Positions 50,947 through 61,873 are shown, numbered from the stretch's first letter. The stretch: DNA of 64,000 bases from Utricularia gibba (GCA_002189035.1 NEEC01000011.1:2356001-2420000), one strand, 5' to 3'. The notes: generated from the letters alone by a model not told the origin. Translations and numbers: made by a program.

Positions 50947-51609
50947 CTAGACTCGGCCGGCGGCAACCCCAGCTTTGGGTTCAGCCCCCGTGCCGTAGGT
51001 CGGGTCCCCGTACCCGGGTCCATATCTGCTACTGAAAACTCCAGAATGGAGGAGGACAACGTACAGCAACTGAGTGAACGCCAGAACTATGACGAACCCT
51101 TCCAGGACTCTCAGATTCCACCCTCTGTACCCTCCTATATTGATCTGCTTGCACGCCAACCTGCAACAAATCATAAAGCATTTCTTTGCTTGTGCACAGG
51201 TTCTTCCAAGGAACTGAAAATGGTGGGTGCGAACCCGAAGGCGAGTGCAGTCACAGCCCACGATAGAATGGCAGTTGATCCAGCAGCTGCGAGGCTGTCG
51301 CTGCGCCACGCTCGGAGATGGCTTCCGCCGGCCACTTTGGACACGATTCCTAGCACCGCCGCGAGTATAGCGAACGTCAGGAAAAACCCGGTCGCCCCGT
51401 TTCCTCCATGTCTGCACAGAAGGAAGGATAGCTAACAAGTACAATAAAAAACACAGTGACTGATGAATGGAGAGAGTGCGTGGGGAACTACTGGGGTGAT
51501 TCGTCTGCCCATTGATGTACTTGTTCAGGCACCAGCTCGCGAAACCGAGCACAATGAAATACATGATGAGGTTCAGAAACAGCAACGGGGCTGCGAATGC
51601 TCTCGCCAT
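50947..51609 (-). CDS. PM19L: AWPM-19 / PM19-like plasma-membrane protein (ABA-associated)
   Basis: Four-helix membrane protein of the AWPM-19 family, known to be induced by ABA and drought and implicated in ABA transport and dormancy. Exons 51609-51492, about 51403-51235 and 51160-50947; about 166 residues. TM1 is LLFLNLIMYFIVLGFASWCL; TM2 GFFLTFAILAAVLGIVSKV; the loop GGSHLRAWRSDSLAAAGS; TM3 AILSWAVTALAFGLACKQIN; INIGGYRGWNLRVLEGF; TM4 VIVLAFTQLLYVVLLHSGVF. Exons 2 and 3 join in phase. The exon 1/2 junction is uncertain: the natural acceptor (51411) would restore a GGN-GATGFF block but is out of phase by one base, while the in-phase acceptor at 51403 loses residues. One extra C in the run at 51493-51496 would reconcile it. 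Two ABRE-type G-boxes lie upstream. Confidence 0.85.
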   Translation of the reverse strand: MARAFAAPLLFLNLIMYFIVLGFASWCLNKYINGQTNHPSSSPRTLSIHQSLCFLLYLLAILPSVQTWRKRGDRVFPDVRYTRGGARNRVQSGRRKPSPSVAQRQPRSCWINCHSIVGCDCTRLRVRTHHFQFLGRTCAQAKKCFMICCRLACKQINIGGYRGWNLRVLEGFVIVLAFTQLLYVVLLHSGVFSSRYGPGYGDPTYGTGAEPKAGVAAGRV

Positions 51610-51698
51610 TTTTTTGCAGAACGGAGCTCGTGGAAAACCCAGAAGGCACTGCCGAGAAGCTTGGCGTGTGCAGCATAAATAACAGAATGGGGAAACAC

Positions 51699-51823
51699 CA
51701 CGTGTCCGTTTCGCAGCCTGTGAAGGTTGCACGCGTCGGACACCCGTCCCGCAGCTTCACTTTTTCATGCGAGAAAAAAAAGCCGTCACAGCCATTGATC
51801 CATCGCCGGGACGCCGACACGTG
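51699..51823 (-). promoter_or_regulatory. Two ABRE/G-box motifs and a DRE core upstream of the PM19-like gene
   Basis: CACGTG occurs at 51699-51704 and 51818-51823, 90 and 209 bases upstream of the start codon. On the gene strand the first reads ACACGTGG, a strong ABA-response element. A GCCGAC dehydration-response core (plus strand) overlaps the second at 51813-51818. AWPM-19 genes are ABA-induced, so the motifs fit the expected regulation. Confidence 0.6.
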
Positions 51824-51938
51824 GACACGGCCGGAAAAAACACTTCAACCCACGAATAAAAAAAAATCAGTCATCCCAATGGTTACCAACAGCAGGAATG
51901 CTACTGCTCCTATTCGCCTGGCAGTTTTTCACTCAGTT

Positions 51939-54531
51939 TCATTCGTACAAGGTTTGGTCGTTCCTTGAGTAACTCCGTGGCCTGTAGAACCCATTCCCTC
52001 TTTGTGGCCGGATGTAGTCGCCTTCGTCTTGATTGTCGATTCTCCGGCCGCCCCTCGTGCCGTCCGTCGAGTAACTTCCCCTGCCTCTGCCTCTGCCTCC
52101 TGTTGGGAAGCAATAAGGTTACTTGAGGGTAACGGGGAATGAGGGAAGACAGTTTTGAATGCTTACTCCCGCCTCTGAACAGGGTGCTTCTGTTTGGCCT
52201 CCGGCCTTCGATGTATAGCTGGTGACCTCGGATTTCAACGGCGGATGCCTGTAACGGAGGATCAAACCATGAAACTCCATTGTTGGAACAAATGGTCAGT
52301 TAATCAAGGTGCGTGGTGAGAGCCTGGGGGAGTATTATGCAAGTGGAACATAGCACTACGCCCATTGGATGGGTTGGAGCTTGATAGAGGATCCTTAAGA
52401 GGTATGTCTAAACTTGAGAGCAAAATGGGATTACCTTGATCGCGTTTTGGACACCAGACATGTCTTCAAATTCAACAAAAGCATAGCAGGCATCGATGTC
52501 CTGCAAACATTTTCCACCATGGTTCTGATATGTCGAGGAGAAAGAAGTGCAGAACCGAATATTGACAATGAAGCAGGAGACAGCAGGAAAAGCCCACCTT
52601 CCGTGTCCGAATGGCCACTCCCTCGGTAGTGAGTTTACCGAACTTCTTGAATTCTTCCCCAATTTCAGAGGCAGACATATTTGTAGGAACATTTTTACGT
52701 ATACCGACTTCATTTCAACTGCCAGAAAAAAAGAGGCAGTAAAACCAGAGGATTAATGAAGAAGGTAATGTTGACACAAGCACTTTGACATTATTTCACT
52801 ATATAATGAACAAATAAACAAGTAGAGATAAACATAAAAAGTTACCTTCATCATCCAATGGTGTTGTTTCGTCCAGAATCTCAAGACCAGAGAGTTCCAG
52901 AGTGTTTGATGGTTCAGTCAATGGGGTTTCAGGAATTTGCTGCAATTCTGACCGGGCAGATGGCTTGTTCATAGCTGGTGGAGGCTGTGACTTTGCAACT
53001 ATAGAAGCATAGGTATGTTTCTGGGGCTCCCCAACCGGCTCTGGAACCGGGGAAGAGAGACGATCCGGCAGGGAACTCACAGTTCCCGCTGAAGTATTTG
53101 AGTGGACAGCAAAGGTATCCTCCACAACATTTCTTGATTCGTCAGCCTGCTGATTTTGCTCCTCGAGGTAGCCATAATTGTTAAGATAAACACCATTTTC
53201 AGTTTCAACCGCAGGGTGAAATTCTCTGGAATGAACATCTTCAGCTAGGATGTAATTGGGCACTGGAAAGGTTACCACATGAGTCTCAAGAAGCAAGGTT
53301 GCAGCTCATATTTACGCAAAGAAAATGATACACTCATGCCACACATGTTCATGGAGTAAGGAAATCAAAATTCAGTAACCATGCACAAACACCATTCGCC
53401 GGCCAACTCCTTGAAAACATTTTTCCTGGCTTAAACGAACACAAAAGAATTCCCTTCGATTTTAATTCTAAAAAAACAATTCAAAGAATCACATCAGAAA
53501 AGATGGCTGAGAGAATGAACCTGGTTCTTGAAAAGAATGGAGCTTTGACTCAAGATTGCTCTTATGTGTGTATGCCATCGGATGCTGCAGAATTTGTTCT
53601 TCGTCGATATAATGGAACATATCAGTAAGAACAAAGTAGCCCTTATCTTGGGGGGCAAGAAAGAAGGTCTCCATAAATTGCCTTCTTCCACTGAAACCTT
53701 TTAGACGAACTGAACCAGAAACCATTACTAAAATACCGTGGTTCCAGGATTGCAAGGAGTGTGCAGTCTTGATGTCTATTTCCACATAGTTCAGGGACAT
53801 TACAAGCTGGTGAATTTGCTGCAATTAACAAAAAAAAATCAGATCTCCTCCACTAAACATATCCATTAAGAAACATATTTACGATGCAACAGACATTCTA
53901 CTTCGTAGCAACAAGAGATAACATGACCATATTATAGTAGGTTCACATTCAATCTATCGACACATGAACACTTGGAAAACAAAACAAAAAATGGCCAAAA
54001 AAGTACCAGCATGTCGCTGGCAGAATCCATCAAGTTTCCATCAACGCGGAGCATGGTGCTGCCATCACTATAAAACTGATGGAGGAAACTTGGCCGATTC
54101 TGAAGCATTTGGTAGTATTGCTTGACAAAGTAAGTACCCACCTACAAAAATTTGACGAAGTATCACCAAAATTATCCACAAACAACAACAAAGAATACCA
54201 AATGCATCTTTTCTACAAATAAAAATGCTTTCTTTATCCGTCCTCGTAGCCATAAACAAAACTCAATCCCGTTACCCAAACACCCAATTAAAAGTCACTA
54301 TTCCTACATTCAGAATGTCACCATATACCCTCAGCTATTCCAAGTAGTAAAAAAGCATACTCCCTCAAAATGTAAACTCCCTCAGAAGTATTCCGGCACC
54401 CAAAATTCTGAGATACAACAATATTTTTCGCGCAACAGCGGCAATAACATGAACCAAAAGTTTTTGAAAACCAAGGAATGATAAATACGAACCTGGGCAG
54501 CAGTGACCGGTAGAGGAAACGTCGCCGCCAT
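51939..54531 (-). CDS. G3BP: G3BP-like protein (NTF2-like domain + RRM); one apparent frameshift
   Basis: Homologue of Ras-GAP SH3-binding protein, a stress-granule RNA-binding protein. Eight exons: 54531-54493, 54141-54007, 53818-53521, 53262-52846, 52718-52598, 52500-52435, 52248-52167 and 52099-51939; about 439 residues. The NTF2 domain spans about 10-130 (VGTYFVKQYYQMLQNRP, FYSDGSTMLRVDG, LNYVEIDIKTAHSLQSW, FFLAPQDKGYFVLTDMFHYI). A disordered acidic/Pro linker holds HTYASIVAKSQPPP. The RRM follows: SVYVKNVP, EEFKKFGKL, CYAFVEFED, and then VEIRGHQLYIEGRRPNRS. The C-terminus is RGRGRGRG-rich. Inside exon 5 the frame slips in the RNP2 strand: five A where six are needed (52692-52696 on the plus strand as T5). 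Both sides are conserved, so a one-base homopolymer error is likely. Confidence 0.92.
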
Positions 54532-54900
54532 TGAAGAAACCCCAGATCTATAAACCCTCCCAATCAGCAAGATCTGCAAAAGGAGGAGCAGCTACAATCC
54601 AGTACAGCCCCAATTCCTAGTCAACTTTCCACATTATCCCTTCGCCCCCGCTCTCCGAGTTGGCTTACTATTGGAAACAAGCGACGCAAAAAAGGAGCCT
54701 TGGACTTTCTGCTGCTAGACAACCATTGGATCTTTATTTTTTTAAAAAAAAATAAATAAATACATATGGATGCAAAATTGCAAATTATAAAATCTTTGAA
54801 AAATAATAGAAAATCTTTAAATATTTCTTTTCAATAAAAGAAAAAGGAAGTAAATATCAAGAAACGACTCCAGGGCCCAGGCTCGCAGCCGTATTGAAAG
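54532..54900. other. Spacer upstream of the G3BP-like gene
   Basis: G3BP leader/promoter and AT-rich spacer; no gene seen. Confidence 0.4.
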
Positions 54901-55311
54901 ACGCCGGGTCTGGATGTTGCAGTTCAGATGTTCGATGAAATGTCGGACAGGGATGAGGTCTGCTTAGCCGCCGTGATCAACGCCTTCGCGAGAAATTCTC
55001 GCCACGTTGATCCTTTTACGGTATTTCGCCGAGATCGACTTCTCATAGTGCTTCCGGCGCGATGCGTGGACCTTCTGCGACGGCGATGCTCGATCATTGT
55101 ATGGTGGCTATTCATGCACATGCTCGATAAATCCAGCGTTGATCGACCGGTACGGCTTTGCAAGATATTCTTCTTCACAGTATTTCGCCGAGATCGACTT
55201 CTCATAGTGCTTCCGGCGCGATGCGTGGACCTTCTGCAACGGCGATGCTCGATCATTGTACGGTTGTTTTTCATGAGCATGCTCGATAAATCCGGCGTTG
55301 ATCGAACGGTA
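54901..55311 (+). pseudogene. PPR-like gene remnant with internal tandem duplication
   Basis: The segment 54910-55010 encodes LDVAVQMFDEMSDRDEVCLA and then AVINAFARN, which matches a PPR repeat of the PLS type (MFDEM-x-x-RD-x-V then AVIN-x-AR). It starts after an in-frame stop and continues into sequence that no longer reads as PPR in any single frame; in a second frame IHAHAR, a stop and NPALID are PPR-like. A unit of about 159 bases is then duplicated (55021-55150 and 55180-55311). A long open frame covers 54928-55677, but its composition across the repeat does not resemble a protein family. A decayed PPR fragment is the simplest reading; no start or E domain is present. Confidence 0.5.
55021..55311. 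repeat. Imperfect tandem direct repeat, about 159-base period, two copies
   Basis: Copy one 55021-55150 and copy two 55180-55311 both begin GTATTTCGCCGAGATCGACT and contain CTTCCGGCGCGATGCGTGG and GCTCGATAAATCC; they differ by a few substitutions after the first 60 or so bases. The spacer is about 29 bases. The repeat is GC-rich compared with its surroundings. Confidence 0.85.
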
Positions 55312-56176
55312 ATGCAAGTGTGGCCTAGCTCTTTCGAATGGAAAGTAAACATGGAAGGGATGAATCTGCTAGTGAGCTTTTCATGCCTATGGAAAGGTAA
55401 AGAAACAGAGTCATATGGTTATAGGTCCTCGGCAGCTGTAAAGGCATTGCTCAAAAACATGAAACAGAGAACAGGGAACAAAAACATGAAGCTGCATTGC
55501 ATATCAGAGTTGCAGGTTGAGCACTGCACATGTTTTAGTGGGCGCATCGGGACTGAAGGAAGATTACATGACGCAGAGAAAGTTCCGCAAACAAGGGAAA
55601 CCCTAAACTTGCTAAGAGGATCAGCAAGAAGCTCTGTGATATCAACGGGGGCAATGATTGAGGCTTTGTCATTTTAGATAATGCGGAAGCAAGTGACAGA
55701 TGATGCAACAAAGGTAACGAAATATGGAAGATGATGGAATAAGAAGGCGCAGCTGAGAAGAGGGAAATCCTAGAAAAGGATAAAGAGAGTCTAAATGGTA
55801 TGGTGATACCTGGTGAGTGAAGCAGGGTTTCTGAACTCAGAATCTCAAGCAAGCTTACAATTCAGTAGCAGAAGCAAAAAACATGACGTGATTTAAGAAC
55901 AGGGTAACGAAAGCACCAGCTCAGCAGTACTGAATTGAAACTTCGAAGCACCAGATCTGGAAAAGGCTATTTTTATTTCCAAAGAAACCAGGAGCAAGAA
56001 CAAAGAGAAGCGGCAACAGTAAGGCTATGACATAGAAACTGGGAGCAATTCCCAGAGATCAAGGTTCTGCAAATAAACAGATAAATGCATAATTCAAGCA
56101 AAGAAGATCAACTAAAGCCAGCAACTCACCATCCAATTCAAAATGCTCATAAAGTGAAACATCAGAAATGGGCAAA
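55312..56176. other. Spacer between PPR remnant and TOM9
   Basis: An open plus-strand frame to 55677 shows no recognisable family. 55800-56176 is probably the TOM9 3' untranslated region. No gene called. Confidence 0.4.
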
Positions 56177-56494
56177 TCACTTGGGCTGGGCCACGAATGC
56201 CGGCTGGCCACCTGCAGCGCCTCCGAGAAGTGATGCCTCCTGCATCGCGGCTTCGTTGAACTGTGCTTCCCGATCCATCTCAATTATCAGCGGAATCCCT
56301 AGAACGATGAAAGTGGTGGCAGCAATCCACGCCGCGCGGCCTGTGCTCTTCAGTAGGCGCTTGGCTACATATCCGACATCGCTAGCAGTGGACTTTCCCT
56401 TCTTAACTATGGATGACTCGTTGATTCGAGAAAGGATTCCATCGCCGCCGCTGCCGGACTTTTTCAGGGCAGAGCGCTTACCTGATGAAGCCAT
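56177..56494 (-). CDS. TOM9: Mitochondrial import receptor subunit TOM9/TOM22 homologue
   Basis: Small tail-anchored core subunit of the mitochondrial outer-membrane translocase; the plant protein (TOM9) is a shortened TOM22 without the acidic cytosolic domain. Intronless frame of 105 residues from the ATG at 56494. The basic N-terminus MASSGKRSALKKSGSGGDG is followed by ILSRINESSIVKKGKSTASD, then AKRLLKSTGRAAWIAATTF, the membrane segment AAWIAATTFIVLGIPLIIEM and the near-invariant EMDREAQFNE, closing with an inter-membrane-space tail. Length and layout match plant TOM9-2. It is divergent to eIF(iso)4E with 242 bp between start codons. Confidence 0.94.
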   Translation of the reverse strand: MASSGKRSALKKSGSGGDGILSRINESSIVKKGKSTASDVGYVAKRLLKSTGRAAWIAATTFIVLGIPLIIEMDREAQFNEAAMQEASLLGGAAGGQPAFVAQPK

Positions 56495-56736
56495 CGGCGG
56501 AAAGGGGAACTTCGGTGGTGTCTGCGAAATCAAAAACCCTTGACGCTCACTTTTATTTTTATTTCATTTTTATATTTCTATATTTACATAGCTGATGACC
56601 AAATTACCTCTAATTTAGTGCTTTTATTATATTCCTTCTTAATTTGGCTTGTGCAAGTCGAACTCGTGAGGGTATTCAGGACATCTAGTCAAGCGGTGTC
56701 TCTTCTATTTCCCCTAATCTATCTGTTCTTTGGAAC

Positions 56737-58184
56737 ATGGCGACTGCACTTCCGGCGGCGGAGATTTCAGGGGAGGCGGCTCCGGAGAAGCAGCCCCATT
56801 ATTTGGAGAGGAAGTGGACTTTTTGGTTCGATAATCAGTCCAAACCTAGGCAAGGAGCCGCATGGGGCTCTGCTCTCCGGAAAGTTTACACCTTCGATAC
56901 CGTCGAAGAATTTTGGTGGTACGTATGAAGTCAGATTCGAAGTTTAAACGGAAGACCTAATTTTTGTGGTTTTTGGACTTGGTTATCCTTTAGATCTAAA
57001 GCTTTCTTTGTTGCTTAGGGTTAGAAGCCGCCCCCTACGTTAGTTTTTCTAAACCCCGAGCGGCTATCTATTAGCGCTGGATTCCTTAAGTTGAATAAAT
57101 ATCTATTGTTACTTGTAAGGTGTATTCTTTCGGTTTAATACGTAATGTTCTGTATGTACTGCAGCTTATATGATCATGTGTTCAAACCGAGCAAATATCC
57201 GGTGCCTTCTGCTGACTTTCACTTATTTAGAGCTGGGGTGGAGCCGAAATGGGAAGATCCTGATTGTGCTAGTGGAGGGAAATGGACTGTTACAAGTAAC
57301 CAAAAATCTAATCTGGACAAAATGTGGCTTGAAACTGTAAGAAACACTCCATCTTCATGATTCATTACAAGTAACAGGAGTTCATTGTTCATAGTGCCCT
57401 TGATATTCAGTTTGGCTGTTTTCTAAACTCCGAGTGATTTTGATCCCATGGCCCATCAGTTAATGGCTTTGATCGGGGAGCAATTTGATGAGGCCGATGA
57501 GATTTGTGGTGTGGTTGCTAGTGTCCGCCATAGGCAAGATAAACTCTCATTGTGGACCAAGAACGCAGCAAATGAAGCGGCCCAGGTACTTTTTTCATGT
57601 TAATCTAGCCTGCCATTATTGTGGACCAGAATTGCATCCATAGAGACCGCATATTGAATGTTAAACTCTTCTGTTGTCAATGATCCTACTACATCATGTT
57701 TGTGGGTACTTTAAAGCTTTTCCTGGATGGTGATGCGGTGTAACTCAAACACAAAAAAACATATGATATTTTTGGCTCAGCCCTTCTCAAATCTGATGTT
57801 TCGTCTTACGTTTTTCGAAATCTGTACAATCTTTCTTATCATACAAGACTGAAAATCTGGCCTAGAAACTATCCTCATTGTTAAAGTTGCTTGCCAGTTA
57901 CCATATAAATTGGGCTGCATATATCTGCTAATACTACCAGGTATGATCATCGGAGTTTATCTCTCAGCATTTTAAATGTCTGTGTCGCAGATGGGCATCG
58001 GACGGAAGTGGAAGACAATACTGGATGTCACTGATAAGCTTTCATACAGCTTCCATGTGCGTTTTTTGATCCAACTCCAGTGTCTGCTGCACTTCCATTT
58101 CCTGTTCTCAACTTCTCCCCTCCTCTGTGAACACAGGATGATTCCAAAAGGGAAAGATCCACAAAAGGACGATACACAGTCTGA
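56737..58184 (+). CDS. EIF(ISO)4E: Translation initiation factor eIF(iso)4E
   Basis: Plant-specific cap-binding protein of the eIF(iso)4F complex. Five exons: 56737-56918, 57165-57336, 57460-57585, 57991-58056 and 58137-58184; 197 residues. Cap-binding tryptophans and folds are visible: [115 protein letters not shown] and the C-terminal tail STKGRYTV. The short N-terminus (no acidic extension) separates iso4E from eIF4E. Product is cytosolic. No break seen. A (TGTGTC)n tract lies in the 3' flank. Confidence 0.96.
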
Positions 58185-59073
58185 TGATGATGGAAGCATG
58201 ATGCATCACCGAGCTTCTTACTACAAAAAGAAGCAGAGCAGAGCCTCTCCTCCCTGTGTCTGTGTCTGTGTCTGTCTGTATTATCCACCTTCTCGCATTC
58301 AGAATCGCTCTTTTTCCAGCATTTTATTTCCCAAGAACAACTTCCGTTTTCATCAGAACGGTCGTCCCAAACGGGGCTGCCGATCTTCCAGTCAAAATTG
58401 GTCTTCTTCGTTACATTTATCACAGTATCTGACTTCCACGATCCACTTCTCGGACCAACGGCATACCTCAGGGATAGCCTCGTAGACGCAGCATTAACAT
58501 CTCTCCCTGAAAATCCGCATTCGGCGGTTGTGTCCTTTCGCGGCAACTCCGGCCGCCGCCGCTATCACCCCCTCCGCCTCCCCTGCCGTGCCCTCGGTTT
58601 TCGAATTCGTATAACTATAATGTTTGTTTTGAAATTACTCTTCATTTTTAAAATTTCTGAATAAATTCTACAAAAATAGAATTCTTGAGAGCCAATGGGA
58701 TGCGTCCACGTGGAAACCGACAATGTTGACTATTCAAACCTTTCAACGCCATTTACGCGCTCTACATTCTAACCCGCCTTGAAGTCAACCCCTATTTACT
58801 CGTCATTAAACCCTAATTCCCATTTGCAGGTGTGATCCCTCCCAATTCCACCCCCACGTGACGATATTTTCCGATTTACTATTTTTCTACAGTTAAATTA
58901 ATACAAATCTGGATACCGCGGCCCCACTCACTGCTACACTAGGCCTGAGGAAGCAGGAGTCAAGACGAGTTCCACCACGGCGCCTCCTCCGCCCTATAAA
59001 GAACGGCTCGCCTCCCTCTCCCTCGGCAGCACACAGCACCTCCCTCCTCCTCCTTCTTCCTCTTCTTCGCCTC
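58185..59073. other. eIF(iso)4E 3' flank and NPF promoter region
   Basis: 58185-58620 is the 3' flank, with a TGTGTC microsatellite at 58255-58278 and a GC-rich patch near 58530-58600. Open frames on both strands here have no family match. 58700-59073 is the NPF promoter. Confidence 0.45.
58707..59000 (+). promoter_or_regulatory. NPF promoter: two G-boxes, telo-box and TATA box
   Basis: CACGTG at 58707-58712 and 58855-58860, a telo-box AAACCCTAA near 58808-58816, and TATAAA at 58995-59000, which is 74 bases upstream of the ATG at 59074. G-boxes suggest bZIP/bHLH control (ABA, light or wounding), as reported for the related AtPTR3; the link is inference. Confidence 0.55.
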
Positions 59074-61172
59074 ATGGACGTCTGTGGAGAAGACGGCGCC
59101 GGCGCGTACACACAGGACGGCTCCGTCGACATCAAGGGACGGCCTGTTCTCCGATCCAAAACCGGAGGATGGACCGCTTGCTCCTTCGTCGTAGGTTCGT
59201 CTTGTTCCCCTGTCTTCACTTTCATGCCTCTTGTGTTCCAGCAGTTGTTAAAAAGTAACTGCAGAGAACAAGTTTTTAAAAGGGAATGGCGGCATTTTAC
59301 CTTCTTGTTTTGCTGATTAGGGCGTGGTTAATTAGCTGTTAATAAGGAGGATTAGTGGTTGATTTTTGGTTGTTTGAGGTTGCAGTGTACGAGGTGTTCG
59401 AGAGGATGGCTTACTACGGCATATCTTCGAATTTATTGATATACCTGACGACGAGGCTGCACCAGGGCACTGTGGAGGCGGCTAACAACGTGACCAACTG
59501 GTTGGGGACGGTCTGGTTGACTCCGGTGCTCGGCGCGTATGTCGCCGACGCCCTCCTCGGCCGCTACTGGACTTTCGTCATTGCTTCTGCAATCTATCTC
59601 ATGGTACTATCGCATTTCAGTACTGTCGGAGATTCGGAGGTTTCTTAACGATGGCGACTTTTGATTCTCAGGGAATGTGCTTGCTGACTCTCTCGGTGTC
59701 GGTGATTCCTCTGAAGCCGGACCCGTGCTCCGACCCCACCGGCGCGAGCTGCCCGAAGACCACGACTTTGCAATTGGGAGTCTTCTTCGGCGCTCTCTAC
59801 ACTCTGGCGGTCGGCACCGGCGGAACCAAGCCCAACATCTCGACCATCGGCGCTGACCAGTTCGACGATTTCGATCCGAAGGAAAAGTACCATAAACTCT
59901 CCTTCTTCAACTGGTGGATGTTCAGCATCTTCTTCGGAACCCTTTTCGCCAACACCATCCTTGTGTACATCCAGGATAACGTCGGATGGACTCTCGGGTA
60001 CGGCCTTCCGGCCGTCGGATTAGCCATCTCGATTGCTATCTTTCTCGCCGGAACGCCCTTCTACAGACATAAAATACCCACAGGGAGCCCTTTTAGTAAA
60101 ATGGCCAGAGTCATTTTGGCCTCTCTCAGGAAGTGGAATGTGCTCATCCCCTCTGATACCAAGGAATTCAACGGCGCCGATCTTGCCAAGCAACCGCCGG
60201 ATTCCACGTCGCTGAGGTACGGCCGTCGGGTTTTGGAAGATTATCATTAAGATTCGAATCTGAACATTCCGATGCAGGTTCCTGAACAAGGCAGCGGTGC
60301 AGACGGGCTCCACGAAGCGATGGATGCTCTGCAGCATAACAGAAGTGGAAGAGACGAAGCAGATTCTGCGGATGCTTCCAATCTTGGCGACCACCTTCAT
60401 TCCGAGTACGATGGTTGCGCAGATCTCAACCCTCTTCGTCAAACAAGGAACCACCCTGGACCGCCGGTTCGGCTCCTTCACAATCCCTTCTGCCTGCCTC
60501 ATCGCCTTCGTGACCCTATCCATGCTCATCTCAGTCGTCATCTACGATCGCGTCTTCGTAAAAGTCGTCCGGAAATTCACCAAAAACCCTCGCGGGATCA
60601 CTCTCCTGCAACGAATGGGGATCGGGATGCTGATCCACGTCGGAATCATGACCGTCGCGTCACTGACGGAGACCCATAGGCTCCATGTAGCCAGAGCTCA
60701 GGGAGATACTACCAAAGGGAATATAAGCATACTCCCCTTGTCCATCTTCATCCTCCTCCCGCAGTTCATTCTGATGGGCGTCGCCGACGCCTTCCTCGAA
60801 GTCGCCAAGATCGAGTTTTTCTACGATCAAGCCCCTGAAACCATGAAAAGCTTGGGAACTTCGTACTCCATGACAAGCTTGGGAATCGGGAATTTTCTGA
60901 GCAGCTGCCTTCTGTCATCCGTCGAGAAGATCACTAAGCGCAATGGCAGTGGAGGGTGGATCGAGAACAGCCTGAACGCATCCCATTTGGATCACTATTA
61001 TGCCTTCTTGGCGATCCTGGCAGCGATCAACTTCGTAGCGTTTCTGCTGATTTCCCGTATTTACATTTACAAGGAGGAGGTTTCGGATTCCATGGAAATC
61101 CTCAAGGAGGAGCTGGAGAAGAAGGGGGCAATTAAAGAAGTAACCTTGAGTGAAACCAAGAATGGAAGATGA
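59074..61172 (+). CDS. NPF5: NRT1/PTR family transporter, NPF5 subfamily (AtPTR3/NPF5.2-like)
   Basis: Twelve-helix major-facilitator symporter; NPF5 members move peptides or nitrate, and AtPTR3 is stress-induced. Four exons: 59074-59194, 59386-59603, 59672-60216 and 60278-61172; 592 residues. Start region YTQDGSVDIKGRPVLRSKTG then ACSFVV. Family motifs: FERMAYYGISSNLLIYLTTR (ExxER proton-coupling site as E-V-F-E-R), GAYVADALLGRYWTF, GTGGTKPNISTIGADQFDDF (PTR signature), FFNWWMFSIFFGTL, GWTLGYGLPAVGLAISI, TEVEETKQILRMLPI, TLFVKQGTTLDR, LLPQFILMGVADAFLEVAKI, EFFYDQAPETMKSLGTSYS. All key residues are present and no break is seen. The exact substrate cannot be told from sequence. Confidence 0.95.
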
Positions 61173-61873
61173 AGAACCCAAACCGCTTCCTCTGGTTGAC
61201 ACAGGTGTAAGATAAACAAGAAGATGATGTCTAACTATTTTCAAAGAACATTACAGACTCTGTAATGTTTTTAAATCTTTGTTTATATTATGCAGAAATT
61301 CATTTTATAATTTATGAATGAATTTAATTTAAGTTTTATATATAATATTATATTATATATTTATATCAATTAAATTATTATAAATTTTAATGTAATCATA
61401 TACATATATTTTTAATATATGTAAAAAAATAATGTAATTTTTTAAATTAATTTTTATTTAATATTAAAATCAAGATTTAAAAGTTTTGATCATTCATAAA
61501 ATTAATCTCAAAATTTAAATTTCTAATTTTTACATAAAAAATTAAAATCTATGTAAATCATTTAAAAAATAATAATTTAATTTTTAAATTGATAAATAAA
61601 TCTCTCACACAAATAATTTATTAAAATATTAGTACGTTAAATTATATTGTAATTGATGATCTATACCTTATCTGCATCTATATATCAAAATGCACCTTGC
61701 AAATGTAGCTCAGAATAATATAAATATAATTAATCATACTTTTCCCCTTTTCTTATCTATTTGTTAATTAATTAATGATTTATTTGTAAATTTAGATATA
61801 AATATTCTGTATTCTACTATCAAATCAACTCTAAGTGTTTTAGTTTTTAAACAGTATGACATCTACAAGAGGA
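61173..61873. other. AT-rich convergent spacer between NPF and PHT1-like genes
   Basis: 61290-61850 is extremely AT-rich, with many ATTAAT/TTATAT words and no gene, repeat boundary or element I can recognise. Confidence 0.5.

Noticed and set aside
54928-55677. Long plus-strand open frame of about 249 codons
   Set aside because: Its length depends on a tandem duplicated GC-rich unit, its protein resembles no family past the short PPR-like start, and it has no PPR continuation. Treated as remnant plus repeat, not as a gene.
58028-58546. Minus-strand open frame opposite the eIF(iso)4E end
   Set aside because: It is antisense to the last exons and 3' flank, matches no family and shows no start context.
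59645-60541. Minus-strand frames opposite the NPF and similar shadows opposite the PHT1-like gene
   Set aside because: GC-rich transporter exons produce long antisense frames; the sense frames carry all conserved motifs.
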